In this document: one piece after another, positions 35,670 through 45,142 of the stretch
Numbering within the stretch: position 1 is the stretch's first letter
Layout: the number at the start of each line of letters is the position of its first letter
NCBI RefSeq assembly: GCF_025642115.1
Contig: NZ_CP106753.1
Span: 891,501 to 955,500 of the forward strand
Direction of reading: 5' to 3'
DNA from: Chitiniphilus purpureus
GTDB lineage: Bacteria > Pseudomonadota > Gammaproteobacteria > Burkholderiales > Chitinibacteraceae
Length of the DNA: 64,000 nt
Notes under the pieces: model-generated
Databases searched by the model: none
Seen by the model: only the letters and a program-made list of their open reading frames with translations
Told to the model about the DNA's origin: nothing
Made by a program: the position numbers and the translations under genes

Positions 35670-38435
35670 TCAAACCGCCTCAAATACTGGCAAATGATTA
35701 CGATGAAATTGTTCGATACCGTACTGACGCAGCGTCTCTAGCCAGCGCTCTGCTACAGTGCGGCCAACCTTTAACTCCAGAGCAGCTTCGCGCAGTAGTA
35801 AGAACTCGGTGCGCAGCGTGGTAGGCATGATGCCAGGGTCGTCGGTATTCACCAGAACGCGTACCGGGCCACGACGCATGCCGTAAAGGTTGGCCGCAGC
35901 ACCTGGTGCTAGTACCGATTCGTCCGGCGGGTGCCAACGGAAAATCGGATGCTCAGCGTATGTTTTCAGCCGTGCAATATACACATTTGAAGTTGGATTG
36001 GCCTCAATGGTTAGCCCCAGCTTGTCGTACTCGGTCAGCAGCCAGTCTTGCAGAGCGTGCATGAAATCCAGCTCCGCTAGGGTGTCCACATCCTCCAGCA
36101 GATAGTTATCCCCCTTGCAGCCAACCCTAGTGTGAAACCTGCTGTGAGCGTATGCCTTATCTCCTACGCGCACGATCACCAGTGGTGGCTCTTGTACGCT
36201 TTGAAACCATCTATGCCGCGCCCGATACAGCTGGCTGGCCAGCGTACTGTTCTCGGCCAACTCAGGATGGTTGGGTAAGGCATGCCGCTCTTTTGAATCG
36301 ACGAGCCAGCCATCTCCGATCTTACACAAATGGTAATAACAGTTGCGCCGCAACAACCATGCCTGATGCAGATCATCAGCTGTCGCATGGCACAAAGGCG
36401 AGGCCTCAAAAGCGGCTGCCGAAGCAGTGATCTTGCCCGTGGCCGCGTTCGTCATGAAATCCGGCACTTGCCACCACGGCGATAAGCTCCAGAAACGCGC
36501 AATGCGTCGTTCCAGAATCGGCAACACCTGCTGTGCCAATGGAAGCACGCCGCTCAGCACACTGGCGTGATGCCACAGCCACACTAGATTATCCAGATGC
36601 TCGTCCAGCGGCAGCAGCATCTCGCCTTGTCGAGCGGCCCAATTTTTCGGTGCAACGCCCAGTGCCAGCGCATGTCCCAGCCGGTCACCCTCGCGCATCT
36701 CGCAAAAGCGCACCGTCTCGTCGATATGGCGCATGCCCGATGCGGGGTGAGCGTAATCTTCACCCGCATGAATGCTTAGATGAAACCCCGTGCTCGCACG
36801 TTCGCCATCTGGCCGTGGCTTGAAGCCGCTGCGCAACCAGCGCAGCAGCGGCGCAAACCACTCGATCTTCAACGCATTTTCGTCACCCGCCACGTCCAGC
36901 CCGCGAAACCATCTGGCTGGTTGGAAGCGAAAGTTCGAGTTCAGCTTGCCCCCCAGAAACTCGGCTGCCACCCAGCCCGATTCGCTTTGCAGATTGCTCA
37001 TCAGCTTTTCGGCCTCTTGCCACAGCTCCTTGCTATCCGGTTTGGGGCGCTGGTTTTGTTTGTGTGGTTTCGAGCGCAAGAAATGGCCACAAAATTGCCA
37101 GCGTTCCAGAGCCTGCATAGTGGCCAAAGCCTTCATATCCAGTTGGAGATCAGACTCGCCAAAAATATAAGGTGGTTTTGGCAAGTACAAATCGTTGTTC
37201 GCAATTAAACCTTGAGCAAGCTCCCTGGCTAATTTAGGTTTGAATGCTAATGGCCCGGACTTGATTTCCGCCACATCGGCCCTACCTGCCCACAATCGGC
37301 GTACATTGCCTTGATAGTCTCTACTACGACCAAGCGATGCTTGAAAATAGCGCTCGGCAAAGCGCGTCAGCCCTTGTCCGTCCATGATCAGACTACGACG
37401 TAGCAGGTTGACGGTTTGCCAGAAACACAAAATGGTCGCGCGCTGATACGGATCTGTTTCATGCTCACGGTAGCGTCGACAAAGGTAGACATACAGCCAC
37501 AACCAGCGATTGGCTGCCCCGCAGCTCATCGCCTGCGCAAACTCGCCCAGCAGCCAGTTGGCACTGCCAACGTTGTCTACACGCATGCAGGCTGCCAGCA
37601 AGCGGCTGTCTGGTTTGCGGATAGGCGTTTGCATGGCAAGGGAGAGCCGTTCCAAGCGCTGCGGCCAACCTGTTGTGCATGAAGGGTTGGCCTTTCCATC
37701 GCCTTTGGGTTGTGCTTCGTGGTCATTTTGTGCGAGGCAAGTCTGTGCTCCTGGCTCTAGCAACAACACCAGCAATTGCCGGGCACGCTGCAACAATGGC
37801 TGCAAGTTGTCGTGCTGTTCACGCTGCCACGGATTCAGCTTTTCATTCAGCTTCAGCGACTTATCAGCCAGCAGATAGTCATCCAGAATCGCGCTATCGG
37901 CGGTGACGCCCCAGAAATGGACATGCCCTTCAGCAAACGGTAGCGCAGGGTTGCCCGGAGGGGCAAAAAAGGTGGTCTGGGCGGACACCACACGGCGGAT
38001 GTCGTGCGGGTCAGGACACGGAATTTCTTGCATCCAGCCTGCAAGATGCCAGCCTACTAGCAAGGTCGGGTCCAGCCCAGCCGCCAGCCGCACATAAGCC
38101 TGCACTTCGCCCTCACGGTAGCAAAGCAAGTCGCCATTACGCTGCAATAGTTGCTGTTGCAGCCCATCCAGCCAGGGCAGTTCTGGTGTCAGCAGCAAGT
38201 CGCCATCCAGCATGTGTCCCATCAACTGCCGCACATCGGTCAGGCGATGTTCACGCGGATAGCGTGCTTCTACACCTTCAACTAGCAAGTGGTAGAGGTC
38301 ACCCCCCAGCCGCCGCCAACGGTCGCTGGCAAGATCGTCGGCTGGCTGCAGCAAGTGCTGCCACAGCCGTGCGGCCAACCTTTCATCGCTGTAAAAACAT
38401 TCAGAGGCGTGTTCAGTCAGGGTGCGCTGGAGCAT
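35670..38435 (-). CDS. rdrB: RADAR system adenosine deaminase RdrB
   Basis: About 921 residues, far longer than housekeeping adenosine deaminases. Metal-dependent deaminase motifs are spread through it: EGHVHFWG (H-x-H), LSIHAGEDYAHP, the histidine in RLGHALALG and NTDDPGIMPTTL. In RADAR, RdrB works with the ATPase RdrA in large assemblies and converts adenosine in RNA or free (d)ATP to inosine during phage infection. ATG 38435 lies 23 bases inside the end of rdrA, so the pair is coupled. Codon use and GC are visibly lower than in the flanking polyketide genes, which suggests transfer. Confidence 0.92.
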   Translation of the reverse strand: MLQRTLTEHASECFYSDERLAARLWQHLLQPADDLASDRWRRLGGDLYHLLVEGVEARYPREHRLTDVRQLMGHMLDGDLLLTPELPWLDGLQQQLLQRNGDLLCYREGEVQAYVRLAAGLDPTLLVGWHLAGWMQEIPCPDPHDIRRVVSAQTTFFAPPGNPALPFAEGHVHFWGVTADSAILDDYLLADKSLKLNEKLNPWQREQHDNLQPLLQRARQLLVLLLEPGAQTCLAQNDHEAQPKGDGKANPSCTTGWPQRLERLSLAMQTPIRKPDSRLLAACMRVDNVGSANWLLGEFAQAMSCGAANRWLWLYVYLCRRYREHETDPYQRATILCFWQTVNLLRRSLIMDGQGLTRFAERYFQASLGRSRDYQGNVRRLWAGRADVAEIKSGPLAFKPKLARELAQGLIANNDLYLPKPPYIFGESDLQLDMKALATMQALERWQFCGHFLRSKPHKQNQRPKPDSKELWQEAEKLMSNLQSESGWVAAEFLGGKLNSNFRFQPARWFRGLDVAGDENALKIEWFAPLLRWLRSGFKPRPDGERASTGFHLSIHAGEDYAHPASGMRHIDETVRFCEMREGDRLGHALALGVAPKNWAARQGEMLLPLDEHLDNLVWLWHHASVLSGVLPLAQQVLPILERRIARFWSLSPWWQVPDFMTNAATGKITASAAAFEASPLCHATADDLHQAWLLRRNCYYHLCKIGDGWLVDSKERHALPNHPELAENSTLASQLYRARHRWFQSVQEPPLVIVRVGDKAYAHSRFHTRVGCKGDNYLLEDVDTLAELDFMHALQDWLLTEYDKLGLTIEANPTSNVYIARLKTYAEHPIFRWHPPDESVLAPGAAANLYGMRRGPVRVLVNTDDPGIMPTTLRTEFLLLREAALELKVGRTVAERWLETLRQYGIEQFHRNHLPVFEAV

Positions 38436-41184
38436 CAGAAAACCCCGTGAGTCCAGGAAATTTCTCCTCAAGTTCAAGTGCTTTATTCAATGCCACCTTT
38501 GCTGCAGAATTTCGTTTATATTCTTTAGACATTTCCTCCCAAATTTCTTTGCATTTACTCTCAGGCATCGCACGAATTGCTTTTTTCACTTTCTCAATAT
38601 CGCCTTCTTTCCCGCCAAAATTAATATTCAACTTGTCAGACAGCCATTTATTCGCTGATTTTTTTTTGCCTTTCTTTGATTGTGCGCCTGACATTGAATC
38701 AGGTCTTTTTCGCGACAAATAAGTATTGCATACATCATCAACCAGATTCCGCAATGGGTGGTAAGCCAATGCATTAGCGATAGTCCTGGTTTTGCGACCA
38801 AACAATGCTCGGTGATCTTCGACGTCTGTTCGACCGGCAACGCGCTGCTTATACGGTGCAAGGTGGCCAATGTTCATCTTGAAGTGATCATTCTGCTTAA
38901 AATTTCTTGAGCTACGCAATCCAACATCGGTTACCAGTTCTGGCAAGCCAAACAAACGCCCTTTCTCGAAGCTGCCAAATGCAGACCAAGTTGCATAAAA
39001 CACCAAGCCCGCCTTATTCAAGGCAATCGTCAAGTAATTCAATCCATTCTGATGGGTTTTGTTATCGGAAATCATGGCATAAACCTTCTCGAAAACCTTG
39101 TAGACCAACCAGGGCGATATATCCAATTGGTCAATTTCGTATCCCTCTCGCCATTGCTTGATCTCGAGCTGCAGCGCTATCAATGCTGAATCGAGTGGAG
39201 TTTCCTTATCTTCATCAACATTTTCGTCTGGACCCCCACTCTCCTCATCGGCCGGATCGTTTTGGGCCGAAACCACGATATCCTGCGCTAGGTCTTTGGC
39301 AGAGAAAAATGGTGCAGCGAGAAGAATCCTTTGTAAATCGCTTAACTCTACGTTGCCAAGCAGGCTGGCAATAATCAACTCAAAGATGCGCCCGATATTC
39401 AGCACTACCGCACGTTGAGCTGACTGGTAAAAGTAATATTCCGCCAGTAGATTGAGCAACAATCCTGCCTTTCCTGGTAGCTTTTCATCTGAATCAACAC
39501 CACGCGCTAGCTTGCGAAGCTCGCCCTTCAAGGCTTGGTTGTTGTGTTTACGACTTGAGGCAAGTTGATTATTGAAAGATTGACTGACACTGCAACCAAT
39601 CTCAGCCTGCGGGTATGGCAGGATTGTTTTTATCTCGAAAAGATCACGAAACCACATCTTTGGTAATCTGTCTCCCAGAGAGTCACTCCAATTGGTCAAA
39701 TCATGGTATTTTTCGAAATGCTGATAATTCGCATGGCCATGCGCACGCGGTTGGAATAGAGGTGTATCAAACAGGCTGCCGGTACGCTGGCTGGCCAGTG
39801 TCCCTCGCCATTGCTGCCAATACTGCCGTGCCAGCAAAACCAGATACGCCACACCACCCGTGGGCTCGAACTTGAAATGTTTTTCCAAGCTGGATATCCA
39901 CGCTGAGCGATTAGATTCGATCCAGTCTTCTGTTGCATAGGCTGGTAAAGATGCCTTGAGATATTCAGCAAACTTGGCATAAGCCGGGCCATATTCGCGC
40001 TTCTCGGCCTTATGCTGTATCTGGTATTCCTTTTCAAATTCCTCAATCGCTTTTTCAGGCACATCTGGCATTTGCCATGCACGCTTGGCCTGCAAGGCTG
40101 AGTCCGCTTCTTTGATGCTTTTAGGCAAAGTTGGGATTAGTTTTTGGCACTGATTCAAGAGCTGGGTCAGGGCACGGATCGAAGGGATGGGCAGCGGCAA
40201 CTGACTATTACCAAGGCCATTCACCGGCCCGGATAAAAAAATCTCCAACCAAGCAATGAAATTGCGCAGCGGCATCACCTCAGCATTTTGTCCATCACGC
40301 AAATAGATATTGCTTTGCTGCCAATATTTCCTAACCTCCGGCATCGTCAGGCGGCGCGGAAATGGCAGGATTTTGCGCTGATACTCCGAGGCCAACTCTA
40401 CTGCGCTTTCATAAGCCTCATTGCGACGATAGCTGGAGTCCTTGATAAGGCGCCCATGAAAATCGCGCCAAGTCACTTCGTCGTAGAGTGCACGGTCACC
40501 ACAGACGATGGGCAGCACATAGGGTGTAGCCAGATAACGTCGCACGATTTCGAGGTTTTCAAAGGCACGGTTGAGTGCGGTATCGACATCGTCAATCGGC
40601 AGGATCAGCAGCTTTTTCTCCAGAAGGCTCAGTACCTCGCGGAAGAAATCCTGCACGCAGTCGGCCAGCTGCTTGTTGCTGTACATGGCACGCACTTTGT
40701 CCATGCCGTGATGGTTCTCTTGTGTTTCTACTGATTCCAGTGATTGGGCGAGCTTGTCCAGTGTCTGATTTAGGTATATGGCTTTGTTCGGGGTTGTTCT
40801 TTGCGCCTCCTTGACATCTTTATCGTGCAGTATGGCCGCGACAATAATGTGTAGAAATAGCGATTCGCCATCTTCCAGCAGGGTTGGGTCTACCGGGTCG
40901 AGGATGTGCACATCTTTCAGGGCATCACGGTCTTTGAGATAGCTTTTCAAGTTCACGAGCACTGCGGTCTTGCCAGTGCCGCGTGCGCCGTCAATCGAAA
41001 TGGCGTTGTGCTCGCGCAAACCATTCAGCGCTTTGTCTTGGGCAATTTTTGCCTTTTCCAGAGCTTCATTAATCATCTCTTCCAGCGGTTCGTACACTTC
41101 GTCACGTGGCAACAAGGTGTTGGCATCCCGCAGTACCGCGCTTTCACTGGCGTTAAGAGGGATGTAGCGCTTGTTCTGGTTCAT
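38413..41184 (-). CDS. rdrA: RADAR system ATPase RdrA
   Basis: About 923 residues. Walker A is GARGTGKT at residues 66-73 and Walker B is LLILPIDDVD near 192-201, in a KAP/STAND-like N-terminal ATPase, followed by a long helical region. Pairing with a 900-residue deaminase downstream and the matching sizes identify RADAR rather than a generic NTPase. ATG 41184 has AGGTG upstream. No accessory SLATT membrane protein or Csx27 gene is beside it, so this is the minimal two-gene form. Confidence 0.92.
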   Translation of the reverse strand: MNQNKRYIPLNASESAVLRDANTLLPRDEVYEPLEEMINEALEKAKIAQDKALNGLREHNAISIDGARGTGKTAVLVNLKSYLKDRDALKDVHILDPVDPTLLEDGESLFLHIIVAAILHDKDVKEAQRTTPNKAIYLNQTLDKLAQSLESVETQENHHGMDKVRAMYSNKQLADCVQDFFREVLSLLEKKLLILPIDDVDTALNRAFENLEIVRRYLATPYVLPIVCGDRALYDEVTWRDFHGRLIKDSSYRRNEAYESAVELASEYQRKILPFPRRLTMPEVRKYWQQSNIYLRDGQNAEVMPLRNFIAWLEIFLSGPVNGLGNSQLPLPIPSIRALTQLLNQCQKLIPTLPKSIKEADSALQAKRAWQMPDVPEKAIEEFEKEYQIQHKAEKREYGPAYAKFAEYLKASLPAYATEDWIESNRSAWISSLEKHFKFEPTGGVAYLVLLARQYWQQWRGTLASQRTGSLFDTPLFQPRAHGHANYQHFEKYHDLTNWSDSLGDRLPKMWFRDLFEIKTILPYPQAEIGCSVSQSFNNQLASSRKHNNQALKGELRKLARGVDSDEKLPGKAGLLLNLLAEYYFYQSAQRAVVLNIGRIFELIIASLLGNVELSDLQRILLAAPFFSAKDLAQDIVVSAQNDPADEESGGPDENVDEDKETPLDSALIALQLEIKQWREGYEIDQLDISPWLVYKVFEKVYAMISDNKTHQNGLNYLTIALNKAGLVFYATWSAFGSFEKGRLFGLPELVTDVGLRSSRNFKQNDHFKMNIGHLAPYKQRVAGRTDVEDHRALFGRKTRTIANALAYHPLRNLVDDVCNTYLSRKRPDSMSGAQSKKGKKKSANKWLSDKLNINFGGKEGDIEKVKKAIRAMPESKCKEIWEEMSKEYKRNSAAKVALNKALELEEKFPGLTGFSDAPAHPD

Positions 41185-41578
41185 GGTAGGCACCTAGCTG
41201 TCGGCTAGCGGGTTTCCATAGGGTCAAGTTAGCACTGAACTTATCACGACAAATACGGACGGCATTTATCATGCCAAATTGACAGTTCATGGCGAGCTTT
41301 GACGTTCTATACGATTTATCTGATGGGAGTGCCGATGAGCAGTGTTTTCAACTTGAATCGCTCGGAGTTTAAAGTCGGAAAAAATCTGCGTGGCTTTCGA
41401 ACGCTGCCGCCCAAATGGGTGGTGCGGAACGGCTGCTTAGGCCAATCAACAGTCACCAATTGCACCATTCCTGCTCATCTAACTGCATATCACCGCAAAT
41501 GAACCCATGCACCGAATGGTTGGATCGCAAGCAACCCGATACACCGCCTGAGAAGCTGCAAGCTCTGCATCGCGGGGG
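41185..41578. other. RADAR upstream region, no gene seen
   Basis: AT-rich 394-bp stretch holding the presumed rdrA promoter. An inverted repeat GGCAT-N5-ATGCC at 41261-41275 could be an operator. The only open frame (plus strand, 67 codons at 41299) has no recognisable motif and I do not call it a gene. Confidence 0.4.
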
Positions 41579-42367
41579 TTAGTACCCCACCCACGACTCC
41601 CTCATCACCATAGCCGGCCAAACCTCATCCGCAAGTGTCGGCACCACTCGGCGCAGCGTCGGGGTGGGCAGTGGGGTGGGGGGGCGTTCGGTGCAGATGG
41701 CCAGCAGGTGGTCCGGGGTGGGGCGGAACTGCCAGAACTGCCAGCGTTGTGCGTCGTCGCCCAGCGCGGGGTCGATGGTCAGCTGCACGGCGTGTTCATG
41801 TGGATAGTCGAAGCCGAAGCGGTCGAGCGGGATCGACAGGCCCATGCCGCGTGCCTTGATGTACGCCTCCTTGAAGGTCCAGTACTCGAAGAACCGCGCC
41901 TGGCGTTGCGCCGGTGGCACGGCCGCGAGCGCGGCGGCCTCGGCCGGGGAGAAGAAGCGCTCGCCCAGGCCAGGCGAGACCTGGCGGGCGTGCAGGTGCT
42001 CCACATCCACGCCCAACGCGCCGTGGCGCGCCACGCCCAGCACGATCAGGCCCTGCGTGTGCGATAGGTTGAAGTGCAGCCCCGCCGCTTCGCCGTGGCA
42101 GGGGTCGATCTGCGGCCGGCCGTAGGCGTTGGCGGTGAACACCCAGTCGGTGGGTGCCACCGGGGCGTAGCGCGAGAGCACGGTGCGCACCAGCGCGCGC
42201 GTGGCCAGATAGCGCTTGCGGTCGTCTGCAAAGTGAAAACGCGCCGCCTGTTGGCGCTCGGCCTCGCTCAGCAGGCCGCGCAGTTCGTCCAGCAACCGCG
42301 GATCGGTCAGCTCTTGATAGAAGGTGAGCCACAGGTCGATGCCGGGCGCGCTGGTTGGATGGGGCAT
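41579..42367 (-). CDS. Sfp-type 4'-phosphopantetheinyl transferase
   Basis: About 262 residues, the Sfp length, so it should activate carrier proteins of polyketide or peptide synthases. Motifs: the LHFNLSHTQGL substrate segment, GVDVEHL (metal Asp/Glu) and FFEYWTFKEAYIKARGMGLSI. ATG 42367 is used; a GTG at 42379 would add four residues. It is separated from the trans-AT genes only by the RADAR pair, so I infer it originally belonged to that cluster and serves the ACP at 28.0 kb. Confidence 0.92.
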   Translation of the reverse strand: MPHPTSAPGIDLWLTFYQELTDPRLLDELRGLLSEAERQQAARFHFADDRKRYLATRALVRTVLSRYAPVAPTDWVFTANAYGRPQIDPCHGEAAGLHFNLSHTQGLIVLGVARHGALGVDVEHLHARQVSPGLGERFFSPAEAAALAAVPPAQRQARFFEYWTFKEAYIKARGMGLSIPLDRFGFDYPHEHAVQLTIDPALGDDAQRWQFWQFRPTPDHLLAICTERPPTPLPTPTLRRVVPTLADEVWPAMVMRESWVGY

Positions 42368-42547
42368 GGCAAGGGACACGATGGGTTTGATCCGGGGCGG
42401 GGCCGGGCGCCAGTCTAGCTGGCGGCGCTGCCTTGCCGCAAAGGTGGCGGCCGTGGTTGCCGTTGCGCAAACCGGCTGGAGCGGCTAACACGATTCTGTT
42501 GGCATAGGCCGCCTGGCGGCCTCCTGAAACCAGAGACCGAAGCGACC

Positions 42548-43597
42548 ATGAGCAGCCAGAACAAGCGCGGCAAGAAAACTGGCACTGCCCCTGCCAAGCC
42601 CAGCAATACCTTATTCAACTATTTCCCCGTGCAGGAGACGGTCAACGAGAAGCGCACCGCCGACACGGCCTTCCAGCAACAAGACGCGGGCCAGCAGACC
42701 AAGAAGGTCAAGCTCGAAGCACCGCAGCAGGCGCAACCCAAGCCGCCATCCACCACCAGCGGCTTTGTCCAGTTGCCGACGCCGTCCATCTTCTCGCCGA
42801 CGCTGCTGCCGCCAGTGCAATCCGGGGTGGGCGGGAGCACGCAGCTGCCTGGCAAACAGTCGTCGAATTTCTTCGAGATCAGCAAGCAAAAGCAGCTTGA
42901 AGCCGCGCTTTCGCCCATGCTGCACCTGCAAAAAGGTACGCCGACCGAGTCGCATGATGCGTTCAAATCGCTGTTCAATACCAAGGGTGCGACCAAGGGG
43001 CGGTACCAGGGTTATGACCTGAACGACCAGAACAACGCGAGGCTGATCAAGGCGATCAAGGACAACAAGAAAGCCTACAAGAACGCGAAGGATACGGATT
43101 TCGAGAAAAAGGCGGGCTTCATCAATGAAGCGCGCATGCTCGATCGCACGCTGCGCAAGTACAACCAGATGGACCCGATCGAGCAGGCCAAGCGCCAGTA
43201 CTACCCGCAGACCACGATCGGCAGCCCGACCGTGCAAGGCAACCGGCGGCCGGACCTGCTGAAGATCAAGACCACCGACCAGGGCACGTTCGCCACGTTC
43301 ACCGAGGTGAAGACCAAGGAGTTCCAATCCAACCAGCGCCAGGACACGTTGAAGATCCTGCAGGACACCAAGACCATCTCGGCCCAGCCGCAGGGCGTAT
43401 CCGGCCCTTCGCCGGTGGATCTGACCAAGACGCCGGTCACCAAGTACAAGACCGTATTCGCCGGCAGCTTCAGCAAGAAAAACCCGGACCATCCCACCGA
43501 CCCGGGCGTCTCGTTGCTGACCCCCAGGCTCGGCGGCAAGGCCACGCTTTCCGGTACCGGGATCGCGGTCTACTCCAAGCGGCCGCTGGACAAGTAG
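42548..43597 (+). CDS. Candidate nuclease effector with PIP-box-like and NLS-like motifs
   Basis: 349 residues, no recognised family. The first 110 residues are low-complexity (Lys, Gln, Pro, Ser). They hold basic clusters (NKRGKK at 5-10, KKVKLE near 54) and, at 19-26, SNTLFNYF, a PCNA-interacting-peptide-like pattern with L at +4 and Y-F at +7/+8. The C-terminal domain has RRPDLL (Asp 236) and TEVKTKEF (Glu 253, Lys 255), a plausible PD-(D/E)xK nuclease core. No signal peptide. It lies next to a zinc-ribbon and an ankyrin gene, either of which might be its immunity partner. Function is inference. Confidence 0.5.
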   Translation: MSSQNKRGKKTGTAPAKPSNTLFNYFPVQETVNEKRTADTAFQQQDAGQQTKKVKLEAPQQAQPKPPSTTSGFVQLPTPSIFSPTLLPPVQSGVGGSTQLPGKQSSNFFEISKQKQLEAALSPMLHLQKGTPTESHDAFKSLFNTKGATKGRYQGYDLNDQNNARLIKAIKDNKKAYKNAKDTDFEKKAGFINEARMLDRTLRKYNQMDPIEQAKRQYYPQTTIGSPTVQGNRRPDLLKIKTTDQGTFATFTEVKTKEFQSNQRQDTLKILQDTKTISAQPQGVSGPSPVDLTKTPVTKYKTVFAGSFSKKNPDHPTDPGVSLLTPRLGGKATLSGTGIAVYSKRPLDK

Positions 43598-43627
43598 GCG
43601 TCCGCTGGCGGTGGGCCGCGCAGGCGG

Positions 43628-43834
43628 TCAGTCTGCCTCGCTGTTCTGGTACTGATCGGTTTTGCCGTCCGTCCTGGGGGAAAGCAGGGTGACGGTCGGG
43701 GTGAAGGCGGCGTAGACCTTGAATCGCTTGTTGCACGCCGGGCAGTAGTACGCTTCGTTCTCGTTGTGCCCGGCCTGCTGGGTGTCCATGGCGCGCATCC
43801 TGGCACCGCAGTGGTTGCAGGTTTGATCAGACAT
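43628..43834 (-). CDS. Small zinc-ribbon protein
   Basis: 68 residues. Two cysteine pairs, C6-x2-C9 (TCNHCG) and C31-x2-C34 (YYCPACNKRF), form a zinc ribbon; the tail is polar and acidic. Start ATG 43834. Transcribed towards the candidate effector gene. It could be a small regulator or immunity-type protein; nothing in the sequence decides. Confidence 0.6.
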   Translation of the reverse strand: MSDQTCNHCGARMRAMDTQQAGHNENEAYYCPACNKRFKVYAAFTPTVTLLSPRTDGKTDQYQNSEAD

Positions 43835-43996
43835 GGCGCTTTCCTTGTCGGATGAAGGGGCAGGCCCACCCGGACCGGGTGGCCTGCTGGAAGGAACGTG
43901 GCCAAATGCCGGATGTGAAGCGGATCGGTCTGGCGCCGGTGGGGATGCGGCTCTCCTACGGGCGTGGCCCAGCCGAAGAATCGGCAGCGGCCGGCG

Positions 43997-45142
43997 TCAA
44001 TCCCACCACAGCTGTACTGCGCGATGCGTGCGCAGCCACCGCCCGAGCACCTGCTGGCCGAACTGCCTGTGCCCGGGGTCGAGGTCCTGCAGCAGCGCGG
44101 CGAGGTCTGCCGGCACGGCCTGGCCAGCGACAGTGAACTGCGCCGCGTGTTCGTCGAGCAGGCCGAAGTGCTGCCCGATCACATCGGGGCAGAGCTTGTC
44201 GATTTCCTTGACCAGCTTGCCCACATCGTCCGGCAGGTCGATGAACTGCACCGTGACCCGGTCCGTCGCCACATCCTGCACCTGGATGCCATGGCGTTTA
44301 TCCCAGGCGCTCAGCTGGCGCACGATCGCATCGGTATCCAGCCCGTGGTTGCGGCCATTGGTGTAGCAGCGGTACAGCGCCAGGTACTTGGCCTTGGGGC
44401 CGTCGCCCAGGGCCGATTGGGGTATCCGGCAGCGTTCGGCGGCGGGGTGCTGCTGCGCCAGCCAGTCCGCGACGTCGTGATGCCCCTTCTGCCGCGCATA
44501 CCAGGCCGCGGTCATGCAGCCGTCTTCGCCATCGGCGGCACGGGTCACGTCCGCGCCGTATTGCACCAGCAGCTGCACCATGGGCAGCAGCCCCATATCC
44601 GCCGCGTGCATCAGCGGCGACAGACCGGCCGCCTGCGGCTCGCAGCCTTCGGGGTTGGCGCCGCTTTGCAGCAGCAGTTCCGCAATCTGCGGGTGCCCCT
44701 CGAACAGCGCGGCGCCCAGCGGCGAGCAGAACGGCGTTTCGATACGGACCCCCTGTTCGAGCAGCCCGCGCACCGCCGCGATATCGCCCGCCCCGGCGCG
44801 TGCCTGCAACTCGAACACCGCCTCGCCTGCCCGGCTTGCGCCATGGGCTTCCAACAACGCCCGTATCCTGGATTGGGCACGCTCGGTGACCGGGTTGCCC
44901 GCCATGCTGCGGTATGCCAGCCACGGCGTGTAGCCGTTGGCGTCTTCCACGCTGGGATCGGCGTGCAGTTCCAGCAGCAGCTTCACCACTGCCGGATACC
45001 CCGTGCCACCCAGGATCGCCTCGGTCAACGGGGTACGGCCATTGGCGTCCACGGCGTTGACGTCGGCCCCGGCGGCATGCCGCGCCCTGATCCCGTCCAG
45101 ATCGGTCCAATAGATTCCACTGAGCAAGGCAAGATCGGTCAT
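43997..45142 (-). CDS. Ankyrin-repeat protein
   Basis: About 381 residues. At least four ankyrin repeats occupy about 10-230: DVNAVDANGRTPLTEAILGG, ADPSVEDANGYTPWLAY, the GVRIETPFCSPLGAALFEG block and SGANPEGCEPQAAGLSPLMHAADMG. A unique C-terminal domain of about 110 residues (RIPQSALGDGPKAKYLALYRC onward) is not recognised. Cytoplasmic, no signal peptide. GGAG lies before ATG 45142. Such proteins often neutralise or bind partner toxins in polymorphic-toxin regions; that role is only a guess here. Confidence 0.8.
   Translation of the reverse strand: MTDLALLSGIYWTDLDGIRARHAAGADVNAVDANGRTPLTEAILGGTGYPAVVKLLLELHADPSVEDANGYTPWLAYRSMAGNPVTERAQSRIRALLEAHGASRAGEAVFELQARAGAGDIAAVRGLLEQGVRIETPFCSPLGAALFEGHPQIAELLLQSGANPEGCEPQAAGLSPLMHAADMGLLPMVQLLVQYGADVTRAADGEDGCMTAAWYARQKGHHDVADWLAQQHPAAERCRIPQSALGDGPKAKYLALYRCYTNGRNHGLDTDAIVRQLSAWDKRHGIQVQDVATDRVTVQFIDLPDDVGKLVKEIDKLCPDVIGQHFGLLDEHAAQFTVAGQAVPADLAALLQDLDPGHRQFGQQVLGRWLRTHRAVQLWWD

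Noticed and set aside
35670..38435. Housekeeping adenosine deaminase
   Set aside because: At 921 residues it is far too long, and it is coupled to a large ATPase gene, which fits RdrB instead.
41299..41502. 67-codon plus-strand frame upstream of rdrA, considered as an accessory RADAR gene
   Set aside because: No membrane segments or motifs and no ribosome-binding site, so no support for an RdrC/RdrD-like protein.
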